This document shows positions 14,457-21,670 of a DNA stretch of 21,670 bases, piece by piece; within the stretch, counting starts at the first letter, position 1; each line of letters starts with the position of its first letter. Source of the DNA: SG8-4 sp964598225. GTDB lineage: Bacteria; Planctomycetota; Phycisphaerae; Sedimentisphaerales; Anaerobacaceae. The position numbers and the translations under genes are program-made. Where the stretch lies: assembly GCA_964598225.1 (NCBI GenBank), contig CAZRBG010000078.1, positions 1 through 21,670 on the forward strand. The letters run 5' to 3'. The notes beneath the pieces are model-generated. The model was not told the origin of the DNA. It did not search any database and saw only the letters and a list, made by a program, of their open reading frames with translations.

Positions 14457-15926
14457 ATGCAGCGCACAATCACGGACGAGAGTTCCGGTGCAACTGAAAA
14501 GCAACTACATGCAATTACTGAGTCACTTGCAGAAAAAATCGGCAAACAGAAGTTTCGAATCTGGTTCAAGAATTCGACGAAGTTTTCGCTCACAGGCGAC
14601 TATCTTAAAATCGGCGTGCCGAACCTTTTCATAGCAAGCTGGATCGAGAATCATTTCTTAAGTGAGATCAACGACGCGGTCCGCTCTGTCACCGGCATTG
14701 ACGCCAAGATAACGTTTACTATCGATCCGGAGCTTACGGGCCACCAAAGGCGCACACAACTTGACTCGCAGGCATCTTCGGTTGCAACGGCCCAGGAGGG
14801 CAGCCAGAGACCACGCTTTGTCACAGAGAGAAAAAGAAGAAACGCCGGCCTCAGCGGTCCCAAGAGAAACAAACTAAAACTAAGCCTGGACACGTTCGTC
14901 GTAGGCTCTTCGAACGAACTGGCCTACAATGCCGCCAGATTAATCATAAGAGAGCAGGAGAGTCCTTTTAATCCGCTCTTTGTCCACGGCGGCTACGGAA
15001 TCGGCAAGACACACCTGCTGCAGGGTATATGCAACGGGATATCTCAGGAAAGGCCTCAAACCAACTGGTTGTACCTTTCGGCCGAAGACTTCGTCAATCA
15101 GTTCGTCCTGGCGCTGAAAACAAAAAAACTCGAGACCTTCAGGAAAAGAATTCGCCGCACCGATCTGTTGGCGATAGATGACATCCACTTTTTGGCCAGT
15201 AAACCTTCGACGCAGGAGGAATTCCTACACACTTTCAACACAATTAATCTGGCCGGAAAACAGGTCGTCCTCGCTTCCGACGCGCATCCGAAAATGATAG
15301 GTCAGCTTTCCGAGAAACTGGTCAACCGTTTCGTATCCGGCATGGTCGTAAAGATCGACCCTCCCGACCTCACCACGCGCTGCGAAATATGCAGACAATA
15401 TGCGAAAAAGATCAAGAACCAGTCGGCGCCGATTTCTGAGAGCGCCGTAAAATACATCGCCGAAAACCTGCGCGCCAATGTGCGGGAACTGGAAGGCGCA
15501 CTGTTGAAATTAATCGCATACGCAGGACTGAAGAATGAAAAGATCACAGTCTCCATGGCCAGGGCCGTCCTCGCCGAGCACGTGGAAAGATGCGATCCCA
15601 TCGTTCACGTCTCCGATATAGAATCGGCCGTGGCGACCTATTTCGGCATAACCCCGGCGAGCATGCACTCGCCCAAGAAGAACAGAACCGTAGCTCTGGC
15701 TCGGCATTTCAGTATGTATCTGACCAGAAAGCACACGAAAATGTCGTCCTCGGAGATAGGCCGGGTAATGGGCAATAAGAATCACGCCACGGTGCTGCTG
15801 GCCTGCAAGAAGATCGAGGATCTGATGAAGAAAAACGGTGAGCTTAGCTGGCAGGGACCGTCTGGCAACAAAGTCTCGAAGGCAAAGACCGTATTCGCTC
15901 AGCTTGAGAAGAATATCTCGCGCTGA
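14457..15926 (+). CDS. dnaA: Chromosomal replication initiator protein DnaA
   Basis: A 489-residue AAA+ initiator. Residues 1-90 resemble domain I (KIGKQKFRIWF, FIASWIENHFL), followed by a basic variable linker. Walker A is GGYGIGKTH (about 178-186) and Walker B LLAIDDIHF (about 236-244); VNRFVSGM is the arginine-containing box VII region. The C-terminal DNA-binding domain carries IGRVMGNKNHATVLLACKKI (about 434-453), the DnaA signature with NKNHATV where many bacteria have GRDHTTV. It opens the chromosomal origin. AGGAG lies 7 nt before the ATG. Its neighbours are unusual: dnaN, recF and gyrB do not follow, and the gene is instead met by a convergent TPR gene. Repeats lie on both sides. Confidence 0.93.
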   Translation: MQRTITDESSGATEKQLHAITESLAEKIGKQKFRIWFKNSTKFSLTGDYLKIGVPNLFIASWIENHFLSEINDAVRSVTGIDAKITFTIDPELTGHQRRTQLDSQASSVATAQEGSQRPRFVTERKRRNAGLSGPKRNKLKLSLDTFVVGSSNELAYNAARLIIREQESPFNPLFVHGGYGIGKTHLLQGICNGISQERPQTNWLYLSAEDFVNQFVLALKTKKLETFRKRIRRTDLLAIDDIHFLASKPSTQEEFLHTFNTINLAGKQVVLASDAHPKMIGQLSEKLVNRFVSGMVVKIDPPDLTTRCEICRQYAKKIKNQSAPISESAVKYIAENLRANVRELEGALLKLIAYAGLKNEKITVSMARAVLAEHVERCDPIVHVSDIESAVATYFGITPASMHSPKKNRTVALARHFSMYLTRKHTKMSSSEIGRVMGNKNHATVLLACKKIEDLMKKNGELSWQGPSGNKVSKAKTVFAQLEKNISR

Positions 15927-15939
15927 AAGACCTTCGGCG

Positions 15940-15959
15940 GGTGGCAGCCCCATCCCGAT
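15940..15959 (-). repeat. 20-bp dispersed repeat, copy downstream of dnaA
   Basis: Reverse complement of 14113-14132 with one mismatch. It begins 13 bp after the dnaA stop. Nearby, CCCCATCCCG (15950s) pairs imperfectly with CGGGGATGGGG near 15991-16001, with TGCC-TAA-GGCA (15971-15981) between, so the 198-bp spacer between the converging genes can fold and may terminate both transcripts. No other gene was seen in the spacer. Confidence 0.7.
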
Positions 15960-16124
15960 TGCCGTTTATCTGCCTAAGGCACGCCCAAGGCGGGGATGGG
16001 GATGGTGGAAAAAAGCCAGCCCATAATCCGCCTGACTTCATTCGGGGAGCAGTTGGACCTGAGTTTGCCGCAATTTGGTCGTTAATCGCCAGAACAGCCC
16101 GGTATGAGGTGCTACGTTCGGCTG

Positions 16125-17705
16125 TCACTGTCTCAATTCCGCATCGCGGATTGCCGCCATGATTGCGCCGACGGCGGGTGATTCAGGTATCTTAGTACCG
16201 GCAGCCTTTATCGCCTGTTTAGCCTCGCTGAGCCTGCCTGTCTTGTAATAGGCGTAGCCCAGCAGCACTTGCAGCCGCGGCGAACCGCTTCTGGCAAACC
16301 ATCGCTCGATATCCGCTACTCTGCGGGCAAGTTCGTTCGGACCGCCAAGCAACGCCGCGAGGTCAACTCTAACCTTTGCATATGAAGGGTTGATCGCCAG
16401 GGCCCTCGTAAGGAACAACTCACTGCTCAGGTATTCGCCCGCCGCGAACAGCGCATGGCTCTTGCCGGCAAGGGCCTGTGGATTATCCCTGCTGTAAATC
16501 AAAGCCAGAGAAAAAGAATCGGCAGCCTTATAATACTTGCCGGCCCTTAGGTAATCCTCAGCATTCTGCACGTGGCGGCTGAACTTGTGAGCTGCCAACG
16601 AATTGCGGTTCTTGTGCCCGCTCGTTGTGCGCTTTGCCTCACGAGACGTTGGCTCGTGCACCTTTAGCCGGTAGCTCGAATCCGCAAGCTCCGGCCTGCT
16701 TAATCCACGTGCTTTGGGCGCGGGGTCCGGAATCTCCGACTTTGTCCTGTAAGCGCCCCGGCTATCACCAATGGTCTTGGATTCTTGCTCGAAGCCGGCG
16801 CCGGTCTGAAGGCGCGATTCAACGGATCTGGTCAATTCATCGAGCTGCTGTTTGATTCGCCCGAGAGCCTCGCCATACTCCTGCCCGGCTTCAGTTTCTG
16901 GCTGAGCGGTATTCTGTTTCGCTGTTTTTTCCAACGATGGCTCAGAACCGTCCGTATAAGAAGGCCGAAACCTGTCGCTTGAGACATCCTTCGTGTATTC
17001 GCCGGGCGGAGCCGACCGGCTGAACTGCGAACGATAGGTATCGTCCCCCGACAAGGCATTTCGCTCTTTGAGTGGCGAAGCTGCACGAGGATCGATTAAA
17101 GGTGGTCGCGGTTCCTCTTGGAACCGCCGGAAGCCTGCCGCGTCAGTGGTTTTTTCCGGCTCCGTTGGAACGTGGCGATTCGGAGTAGTTTGCATTGGAT
17201 ACAAACTATTCGCTGCGCTATTACCTCTTTGACCAACGCCGCATCTACTGTCCGTGCTCCGGGGCGTCAAGACTTCTTTTTGCCCGGGCGCGGTTCTCGC
17301 AACCGCCCCAGTTGGAGACGGGTAAGGCCGAGCGGCATAACCATTTCTGGATCTTAACGCCAAAGCCCCAGAACCGGCTGAGCCTCTGAGGAAGGAATTG
17401 AGCAAAGGCGCCGCGCCGTGCGAATTGACAGAGGACGAAATGGGACCCGTCCCAAAATCCGATGCAGGTCGATAAGGAACATTCCTGTGAGAGTTTTTTC
17501 GATCACGCAAATTGCCTGCTATCGCCGGATTGGCTGTCGCATCGATGGGTACGCCGGTAGTAACCGTCCCGTTACGGTAGCTGCTCACCGGAGCAGTGCC
17601 GATCCCAACGGGATTTCTTATCGCCGGATTCCTTACTGAAATCCCCCCGGTCAAGCCAAGAGTGGGCAGCAATACCACGCCAAATATTAACCATCGAATT
17701 TTCAT
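16125..17705 (-). CDS. Secreted or periplasmic TPR-repeat protein with low-complexity middle
   Basis: A 526-residue protein of unknown function. The ATG at 17705 gives a typical signal peptide (MKIRWLIFGVVLLPTLGLTGG) with AAGGTG upstream; a TTG nine codons earlier is rejected. Residues about 25-330 are rich in Pro, Ser, Arg, Asn and Gly without a known fold and are probably disordered. A short coiled coil is likely at YGEALGRIKQQLDELTRSV. The last 150 residues look like TPR repeats (AEDYLRAGKYYKAADSFSLAL, ALFAAGEYLSSELFLTRAL, LLGYAYYKTGRLSEAKQAI), suggesting protein-protein contacts outside the cytoplasm. It starts 57 bp after nadK, so may be co-transcribed with it, and it converges on dnaA. 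Confidence 0.75.
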   Translation of the reverse strand: MKIRWLIFGVVLLPTLGLTGGISVRNPAIRNPVGIGTAPVSSYRNGTVTTGVPIDATANPAIAGNLRDRKNSHRNVPYRPASDFGTGPISSSVNSHGAAPLLNSFLRGSAGSGALALRSRNGYAARPYPSPTGAVARTAPGQKEVLTPRSTDSRCGVGQRGNSAANSLYPMQTTPNRHVPTEPEKTTDAAGFRRFQEEPRPPLIDPRAASPLKERNALSGDDTYRSQFSRSAPPGEYTKDVSSDRFRPSYTDGSEPSLEKTAKQNTAQPETEAGQEYGEALGRIKQQLDELTRSVESRLQTGAGFEQESKTIGDSRGAYRTKSEIPDPAPKARGLSRPELADSSYRLKVHEPTSREAKRTTSGHKNRNSLAAHKFSRHVQNAEDYLRAGKYYKAADSFSLALIYSRDNPQALAGKSHALFAAGEYLSSELFLTRALAINPSYAKVRVDLAALLGGPNELARRVADIERWFARSGSPRLQVLLGYAYYKTGRLSEAKQAIKAAGTKIPESPAVGAIMAAIRDAELRQ

Positions 17706-17762
17706 GACGCCGAACACCTTGAAGCTACTCAATTGGCAATCTTATATTCTTACCCAGACTAC

Positions 17763-18698
17763 CTATACATCCGAGTACTCCATGTATTTCGGCTTTTCCG
17801 CCCACCTGAGTTTAGTAGCTAAAGTATCCCACTGGGTTCTGATCGGATTACTTACGATCCAGAAATCGCTGTCTTCTCTCTCGATCCTGACAGTTTCATT
17901 GGCAGCCAGTCTCATCGAGACCTGGCCGTCGATTAAAACCGTCGTGCCCTTATTGACCCGTACGCCGACAACCTCAATTGTGCTGTCGGCGTTGATAACG
18001 ACCGGCCGAAAGCTCAGCGAATGGGGACAAATAGGTGTAATTGCCATCGCCTCAATTTTAGGCGCGAGAATAGGTCCGCCGGCCGAGAGATTATAGGCCG
18101 TCGAGCCGGTAGGGGTGGCTATTATCACACCATCGCTGACACAGCCCGCCAGTGGCTGGCCATCCACGAAAATCTGAAGTTCAATCGTCCTGAAAGGCGG
18201 CCCGGCAGTGATAAATATGTCATTAACGGCTGTCGAGCAGAACTTCTCTTCCCTTTTTTCCTGCTTTCCGGCACTGAAAACGCTGCATCTGAGCATCATC
18301 CGCCTGTCGGTTGGGACTTCGTCGCCGGATAACGATGAGAAGAAATCTTTCAACTCCTTAACGCTGAATTCCGCCAGAAAGCCGAGTTTGCCCAGATTAA
18401 CGCCAATTAGTGGGACTGACACTCTGCTTAGCCTTCGCGCCGTCGAGATTATGCTCCCGTCACCGCCAAATACAATCGCAAAATCACATTCGGTTAAAGT
18501 CTCAATATCCGGACATGCTGAAATACAAGCTTCCGGACTATCGTTGGCTGAGTTTTTTACTTCTTCAATTGTGCAGCGAGCCACTATCTCAGCCTTGTTC
18601 CCGGCAAAGTCGATGAATTCCTCGATTGCCTTTGCGACTCCCTGTTTTTCAGGATCGCCGAAAACTATCAGTTTGGGTAGAGATTTCTTCTCGCCCAT
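17763..18698 (-). CDS. nadK: NAD kinase
   Basis: A 311-residue ATP-NAD kinase that makes NADP+. GGDGS is at residues 78-82 with the family's catalytic Asp, NDI at 159-161, and TPTGSTAYNLSAGGP at 195-209, all diagnostic. LGKLGFLAE after the GGDG motif is also typical. Only 7 bp separate it from the dxs stop, so the two are an operon; NADPH is needed by the reductase after DXS in the MEP pathway, which may explain the pairing. The ATG at 18698 fits the family's length. Confidence 0.93.
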   Translation of the reverse strand: MGEKKSLPKLIVFGDPEKQGVAKAIEEFIDFAGNKAEIVARCTIEEVKNSANDSPEACISACPDIETLTECDFAIVFGGDGSIISTARRLSRVSVPLIGVNLGKLGFLAEFSVKELKDFFSSLSGDEVPTDRRMMLRCSVFSAGKQEKREEKFCSTAVNDIFITAGPPFRTIELQIFVDGQPLAGCVSDGVIIATPTGSTAYNLSAGGPILAPKIEAMAITPICPHSLSFRPVVINADSTIEVVGVRVNKGTTVLIDGQVSMRLAANETVRIEREDSDFWIVSNPIRTQWDTLATKLRWAEKPKYMEYSDV

Positions 18699-18705
18699 CG
18701 TAAGT

Positions 18706-20610
18706 TTACGCTTTCAACATTTTTCGGGCCGTCTCAGCTATGCTTTCAGCATCTATGCCAGCCTGCACGAGTTGAGCCTGGCGAGAGTTATGTCTTACAA
18801 AACTTCTCGGCGCGCCCAAAATTCGCACATCAGATGAAGAAAAGCCCTTTGCCGCTGCAAGTTCGAGCACGGCTGATCCGAAACCGCACGAGACGAAGTG
18901 GTCCTCAACGGTTAATAATTTTTTGCCGCGTTTGACCAAATTCCCAAATTTCTGATCGACCGGAGCAGCGAATCGCGCATTAATCACGTCGACCGGAACT
19001 TTCTTCTCAGCCAGAATCGCCGCGGCTTTCAGAGCCTCCGTTAGTACCGCTCCATAGCTGGCAATCGCCAGCGATGAGCCCTTGGATTTCTTTGCGGTCA
19101 CACTTTTTCCAAGCTCGAACGGTTTAGAGCATGCTGCTCGGGAAAATTCCTCACCCGGCACGGCATCTTTAGGATATCTAATCACAACCGGCTTATCAGC
19201 ACTGAGAGCGAACCTCAGCGCCAGTTTAGTCTCGATATTGTTTGCCGGAGCCGTCAGCACCAGGTTGGGCATCATCCGCAGGTAGCCAATGTCCATCAGC
19301 CCATGGTGAGTAGGACCGTCCGAGCCTACAAAACCCGCCCTGTCAACACAGAAAACGACGGGGAGGTTTTGCAAAGCAACTTCCTGGAATATGTGGTCGA
19401 AACTTCTCTGAAGGAAGGTCGAATATATACAGACCACGGGTTTGAGTCCGTCTCTGGCCATGCCGGCGGCTATATCAACCGCGGCACTTTCGGCTATACC
19501 AACATCGTAAAAGCGGTTCGGGAGCTTTTTACTGAAATCCATCAGCCCCGTGCCGTCGCACATCGCCGAGGTTATAGCGATAACCTTGTCGTCCTTCTTG
19601 GCCAGTTCCATAAGATGATTGCCGAACGCCGCGGTAAAATTGTGTCTGCCCGGCGTCGCGGTCTTCTCAACGGTGTCGCCGTTTATCTTGAACGGGCCGG
19701 TCGAATGAAACTTGCTGGGACCTTTGTCGGCCGGAGTAAATCCTTTGCCCTTCTTTGTGTAAACGTGAAGAATCGCCGGATGATTTAGATGGGCGGATGC
19801 CTCGAACAACTGCACAAGCGCGTCGATATCGTGCCCGTCAACGGGGCCGAAATACGGAATATTGAGACTCTCGAACATCTGGCTGGCCGGCAGGGCCATT
19901 CTAATGCCCTTCTTAACCCGCTCGATCGTCTCTTCCACGCTCTTTCCGATAACCGGCATGTGCTCGAGTATGTTGCTGGTGGTCTTTCGCAGCCCCTCGT
20001 AGGTGTGGCTGAGCCGGGCCTTGGAGAAATACTTCGCCATAGCTCCGACCGTCGCGTCAATCGCCATGGAATTGTCGTTGAGAACGATGAGCATTTGTCT
20101 CTTGACGAGCCCGAGATTGTTCAGGGCCTCGAAAGAAGTGCCGTTTACAATACTGGCATCGCCGATCATGGTGACTATCTTGCTCCCGCCGGATTTTTTA
20201 CCTTTGCCGGCGACCTGGTCACCGAGCGCCATCCCGATCGCAGTGGCTATCGAAGTGCCCGCGTGGCCGACCGCGAATTGATCGTACGGGCTTTCCGCCG
20301 GGTCGGGAAAGCCGCTGATACCGTCGGCGTGGCGAAGATTTTCAAATTTGTCTTTTCTGCCGGTAATGATCTTGTGGGTGTAGCATTGATGGCCGACATC
20401 CCACAGCAGCTTGTCCTGCTTGAAATCGAAGACATAGTGCAGCGCCAGCGTCAATTCCACCACGCCGAGATTGCTGGCCAAGTGGCCGCCGGTCTTGCTG
20501 ACCGATTTGAGTATGAACTGGCGAATTTCCTCGGCCAGTTCCTTAAGCTCCGGCACGGACAACTTCTTGACATCCGCCGGACCATTGATTTTTTCGAGGA
20601 ATTTTCCCAT
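18706..20610 (-). CDS. dxs: 1-deoxy-D-xylulose-5-phosphate synthase
   Basis: A 634-residue ThDP enzyme that joins pyruvate and glyceraldehyde-3-phosphate in the first step of the MEP isoprenoid pathway. GGHLASNLG holds the conserved His43; the ThDP/Mg motif runs from GDAS (150-153) to LNDN (177-180); the catalytic glutamate is Glu374 in GIAES; GSDGPTHHG (429-437) matches the substrate-site THxG motif; the transketolase C-terminal domain ends the protein. Two positions are unusual: GDA where most ThDP enzymes have GDG, and AESAAV where DXS proteins usually have AEQHAV. It is the first gene of the dxs-nadK pair; the hairpin at 20621-20636 sits just before its start. Confidence 0.93.
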   Translation of the reverse strand: MGKFLEKINGPADVKKLSVPELKELAEEIRQFILKSVSKTGGHLASNLGVVELTLALHYVFDFKQDKLLWDVGHQCYTHKIITGRKDKFENLRHADGISGFPDPAESPYDQFAVGHAGTSIATAIGMALGDQVAGKGKKSGGSKIVTMIGDASIVNGTSFEALNNLGLVKRQMLIVLNDNSMAIDATVGAMAKYFSKARLSHTYEGLRKTTSNILEHMPVIGKSVEETIERVKKGIRMALPASQMFESLNIPYFGPVDGHDIDALVQLFEASAHLNHPAILHVYTKKGKGFTPADKGPSKFHSTGPFKINGDTVEKTATPGRHNFTAAFGNHLMELAKKDDKVIAITSAMCDGTGLMDFSKKLPNRFYDVGIAESAAVDIAAGMARDGLKPVVCIYSTFLQRSFDHIFQEVALQNLPVVFCVDRAGFVGSDGPTHHGLMDIGYLRMMPNLVLTAPANNIETKLALRFALSADKPVVIRYPKDAVPGEEFSRAACSKPFELGKSVTAKKSKGSSLAIASYGAVLTEALKAAAILAEKKVPVDVINARFAAPVDQKFGNLVKRGKKLLTVEDHFVSCGFGSAVLELAAAKGFSSSDVRILGAPRSFVRHNSRQAQLVQAGIDAESIAETARKMLKA

Positions 20611-20620
20611 TTGAAACTCT

Positions 20621-20636
20621 CAACCTAACGAGGTTG
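20621..20636. repeat. Small hairpin just upstream of dxs
   Basis: CAACCT, AACG and AGGTTG form a perfect 6-bp stem with a 4-nt loop, 10 bp before the dxs start. On the + strand it is followed by a T-rich run (TTTTCTTTTTATTT), so it looks like an intrinsic terminator pointing rightward, yet no + strand gene ends here. On the minus strand it lies in the dxs leader. A second imperfect hairpin is at 20668-20687. Confidence 0.4.
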
Positions 20637-20709
20637 GCATTTTCTTTTTATTTCGTCGCTGTCCATCGGCAAGTAATGTACTTTGCCCAGAATCATAGGA
20701 TTTAGTTCA

Positions 20710-21670
20710 CTATAACACGTTGCGAGGACAAATGCGATGTTTTTTTGCCGAGTTGAGATATGCCCCGGTTCTGCGGCGGATTTCTTTGATGATGGCGGAA
20801 TTGTCGAGGTCGGCTTCGCCTGTGGTTATTGATTTTGCAAGGATGTCCAGGTGGACTTTGGAGAGTGGCAGTTCCTGGCCGGCTTTTTCGGCGTATTTGA
20901 GGATCAGGGTGACGTCTTTGTGGTGCTGGCGGATTCTGGCCTGGGGGGTGAAATCGGATTCGAGCATCTTTTGGCCCTTGGTGTCCATTACCGCTGAGTA
21001 GGCGGGGGTGGCTTTGAGAAGTTGCAGAAAAGCTTCAAGGTCGAGGCCGAGCTTCTCGGCGAAGACGAGTCCCTCGGCCAGCGCCAGGCGGTTCAGGCCG
21101 AGGATGAGATTACTTGCGAGCTTGGCTTTCGAGCCGCTGCCGGCTGGGCCTGCGTAGAACACCTTCTCGGCCAGTGTCTCGAAAACATCCCGGCACGCTT
21201 GGAATGCTCCCCTTTCGCCGCCGACCATTAAGACGGCTTGGCGGTCCCGGACCTGCCGGCTCGAGCCGGAGATTGTCGAATCGAGAAAGGCGATTCCTCG
21301 TTTAGCCAGTCGCTTTGCCAGCGAGATTGTCTCATCAGGATCGCCGGTGGTGGTGTCGATGATGTGGGTCGGCAGCGATTTGGCTTCCAGAATTCCGCCG
21401 GGGCCTTCGACGACCTGCAGGACGGTGTTTGTCTCCGGAAGCGATAGGATTACGCGCTCGACCAGGTCAGCGACTTCTGCCGGGCTGCTGACGGATTGGC
21501 CGGCGGACTTTTCCAGTTGCCGGCATCTTTCGGGATTTACGTCGAAGCCGACGACATTGAACTGTTGGGCAAGCAGTGATTCGGCTATTGCCGTGCCTAC
21601 AAGGCCGAGACCAACAAGGATCGTGCATGAAATAACTTCCCGATTTGTATATGGTCTGGCGTAATAACTA
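20710..21670 (-). CDS. Beta-hydroxyacid dehydrogenase (3-hydroxyisobutyrate / tartronate semialdehyde reductase type), 5' end unresolved
   Basis: An NAD(P)-dependent oxidoreductase that interconverts a beta-hydroxyacid and its semialdehyde. The Rossmann motif GLGLVG begins a few residues into the similarity, FLDSTISGS is the substrate-binding segment before the conserved VGGER, and GSGSKAKLASN carries the family's catalytic lysine; KDVTLILKYAEKAGQELPL is the usual C-terminal helix pair. The true start should lie near 21625-21635, which gives about 305 residues, normal for the family. No in-frame ATG, GTG or TTG occurs there; an ATG at 21628 is one base out of frame, and the frame stays open to the window edge. 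Exact substrate is unknown; a sugar-acid role would fit the other catabolic genes. dxs follows after 99 bp. Confidence 0.8.
   Translation of the reverse strand, partial: SYYARPYTNREVISCTILVGLGLVGTAIAESLLAQQFNVVGFDVNPERCRQLEKSAGQSVSSPAEVADLVERVILSLPETNTVLQVVEGPGGILEAKSLPTHIIDTTTGDPDETISLAKRLAKRGIAFLDSTISGSSRQVRDRQAVLMVGGERGAFQACRDVFETLAEKVFYAGPAGSGSKAKLASNLILGLNRLALAEGLVFAEKLGLDLEAFLQLLKATPAYSAVMDTKGQKMLESDFTPQARIRQHHKDVTLILKYAEKAGQELPLSKVHLDILAKSITTGEADLDNSAIIKEIRRRTGAYLNSAKKHRICPRNVL
21617..21646 (-). repeat. 30-bp repeat, right copy (partner at 22-51)
   Basis: The reverse complement matches 22-51 at 29 of 30 positions. This copy overlaps the presumed beginning of the beta-hydroxyacid dehydrogenase, including the out-of-frame ATG, which is GTG in the left copy. 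Confidence 0.75.

Noticed and set aside
15844..16128. 94-codon minus-strand open frame after dnaA
   Set aside because: It overlaps the dnaA 3' end and repeat sequence, has no ribosome site and resembles translated palindromic repeats.
19789..20628. 279-codon + strand open frame opposite dxs (and a 161-codon one at 19303-19788)
   Set aside because: Both are antisense to well-conserved DXS sequence and show no protein family features.
1..21670. CRISPR arrays, tRNA genes, insertion sequences
   Set aside because: No regularly spaced direct repeats, cloverleaf with a GTTCRA-type loop, or transposase frame was seen in the gaps between genes.

Overview
The window looks like a chromosomal piece of a Planctomycetota bacterium, most likely Phycisphaerae (Sedimentisphaerales-like). 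This placement is an inference from protein style (a flavoprotein-rich sugar-acid cluster, an isolated dnaA not followed by dnaN, a small NifU-like protein, divergent DXS) and from many GC-rich palindromic intergenic repeats. No rRNA, tRNA, transposase, phage gene or CRISPR array was seen.

Left part (about 170-10490, all + strand): a likely operon starting from a good promoter at 172-200. In order it encodes an Old-Yellow-Enzyme/GltD-like fusion flavoprotein, a short-chain dehydrogenase, a KDPG-aldolase-family enzyme, a secreted BNR/Asp-box beta-propeller protein, a fumarate-reductase-type FAD protein, a PfkB kinase of the 2-keto-3-deoxygluconate kinase type, and MtnA. The SDR, KDG kinase and KDPG aldolase fit the route unsaturated uronate -> 2-keto-3-deoxygluconate -> KDPG -> pyruvate + glyceraldehyde-3-phosphate. 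The secreted propeller protein could act on, or bind, the parent polysaccharide. The two flavoproteins are the unexplained part of this module. Palindromic repeats sit in several gaps of the operon.

Middle (10490-15930): a decayed HEPN-domain gene with an in-frame stop; a small NifU-like Fe-S protein on the minus strand; then, divergently, ilvB-ilvN for acetolactate synthase. The ilvB leader is about 470 nt long. It contains a run of hairpins with a possible pseudoknot, and then a truncated second copy of the 5' end of an ilvB gene. A 490-bp gene-free stretch with repeats and DnaA-box-like sites leads into dnaA.

Right part (16125-21670, all minus strand): a beta-hydroxyacid dehydrogenase whose 5' end lies at the window edge and has no ordinary start codon in view, then dxs, nadK (7 bp after dxs) and a secreted TPR-repeat protein. 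dnaA and the TPR gene converge on a repeat-containing spacer.

Two repeat relationships stand out. A 30-bp sequence near the left edge recurs inverted, with one mismatch, at the right edge over the dehydrogenase start. A 20-bp repeat lies in opposite orientations on each side of dnaA.
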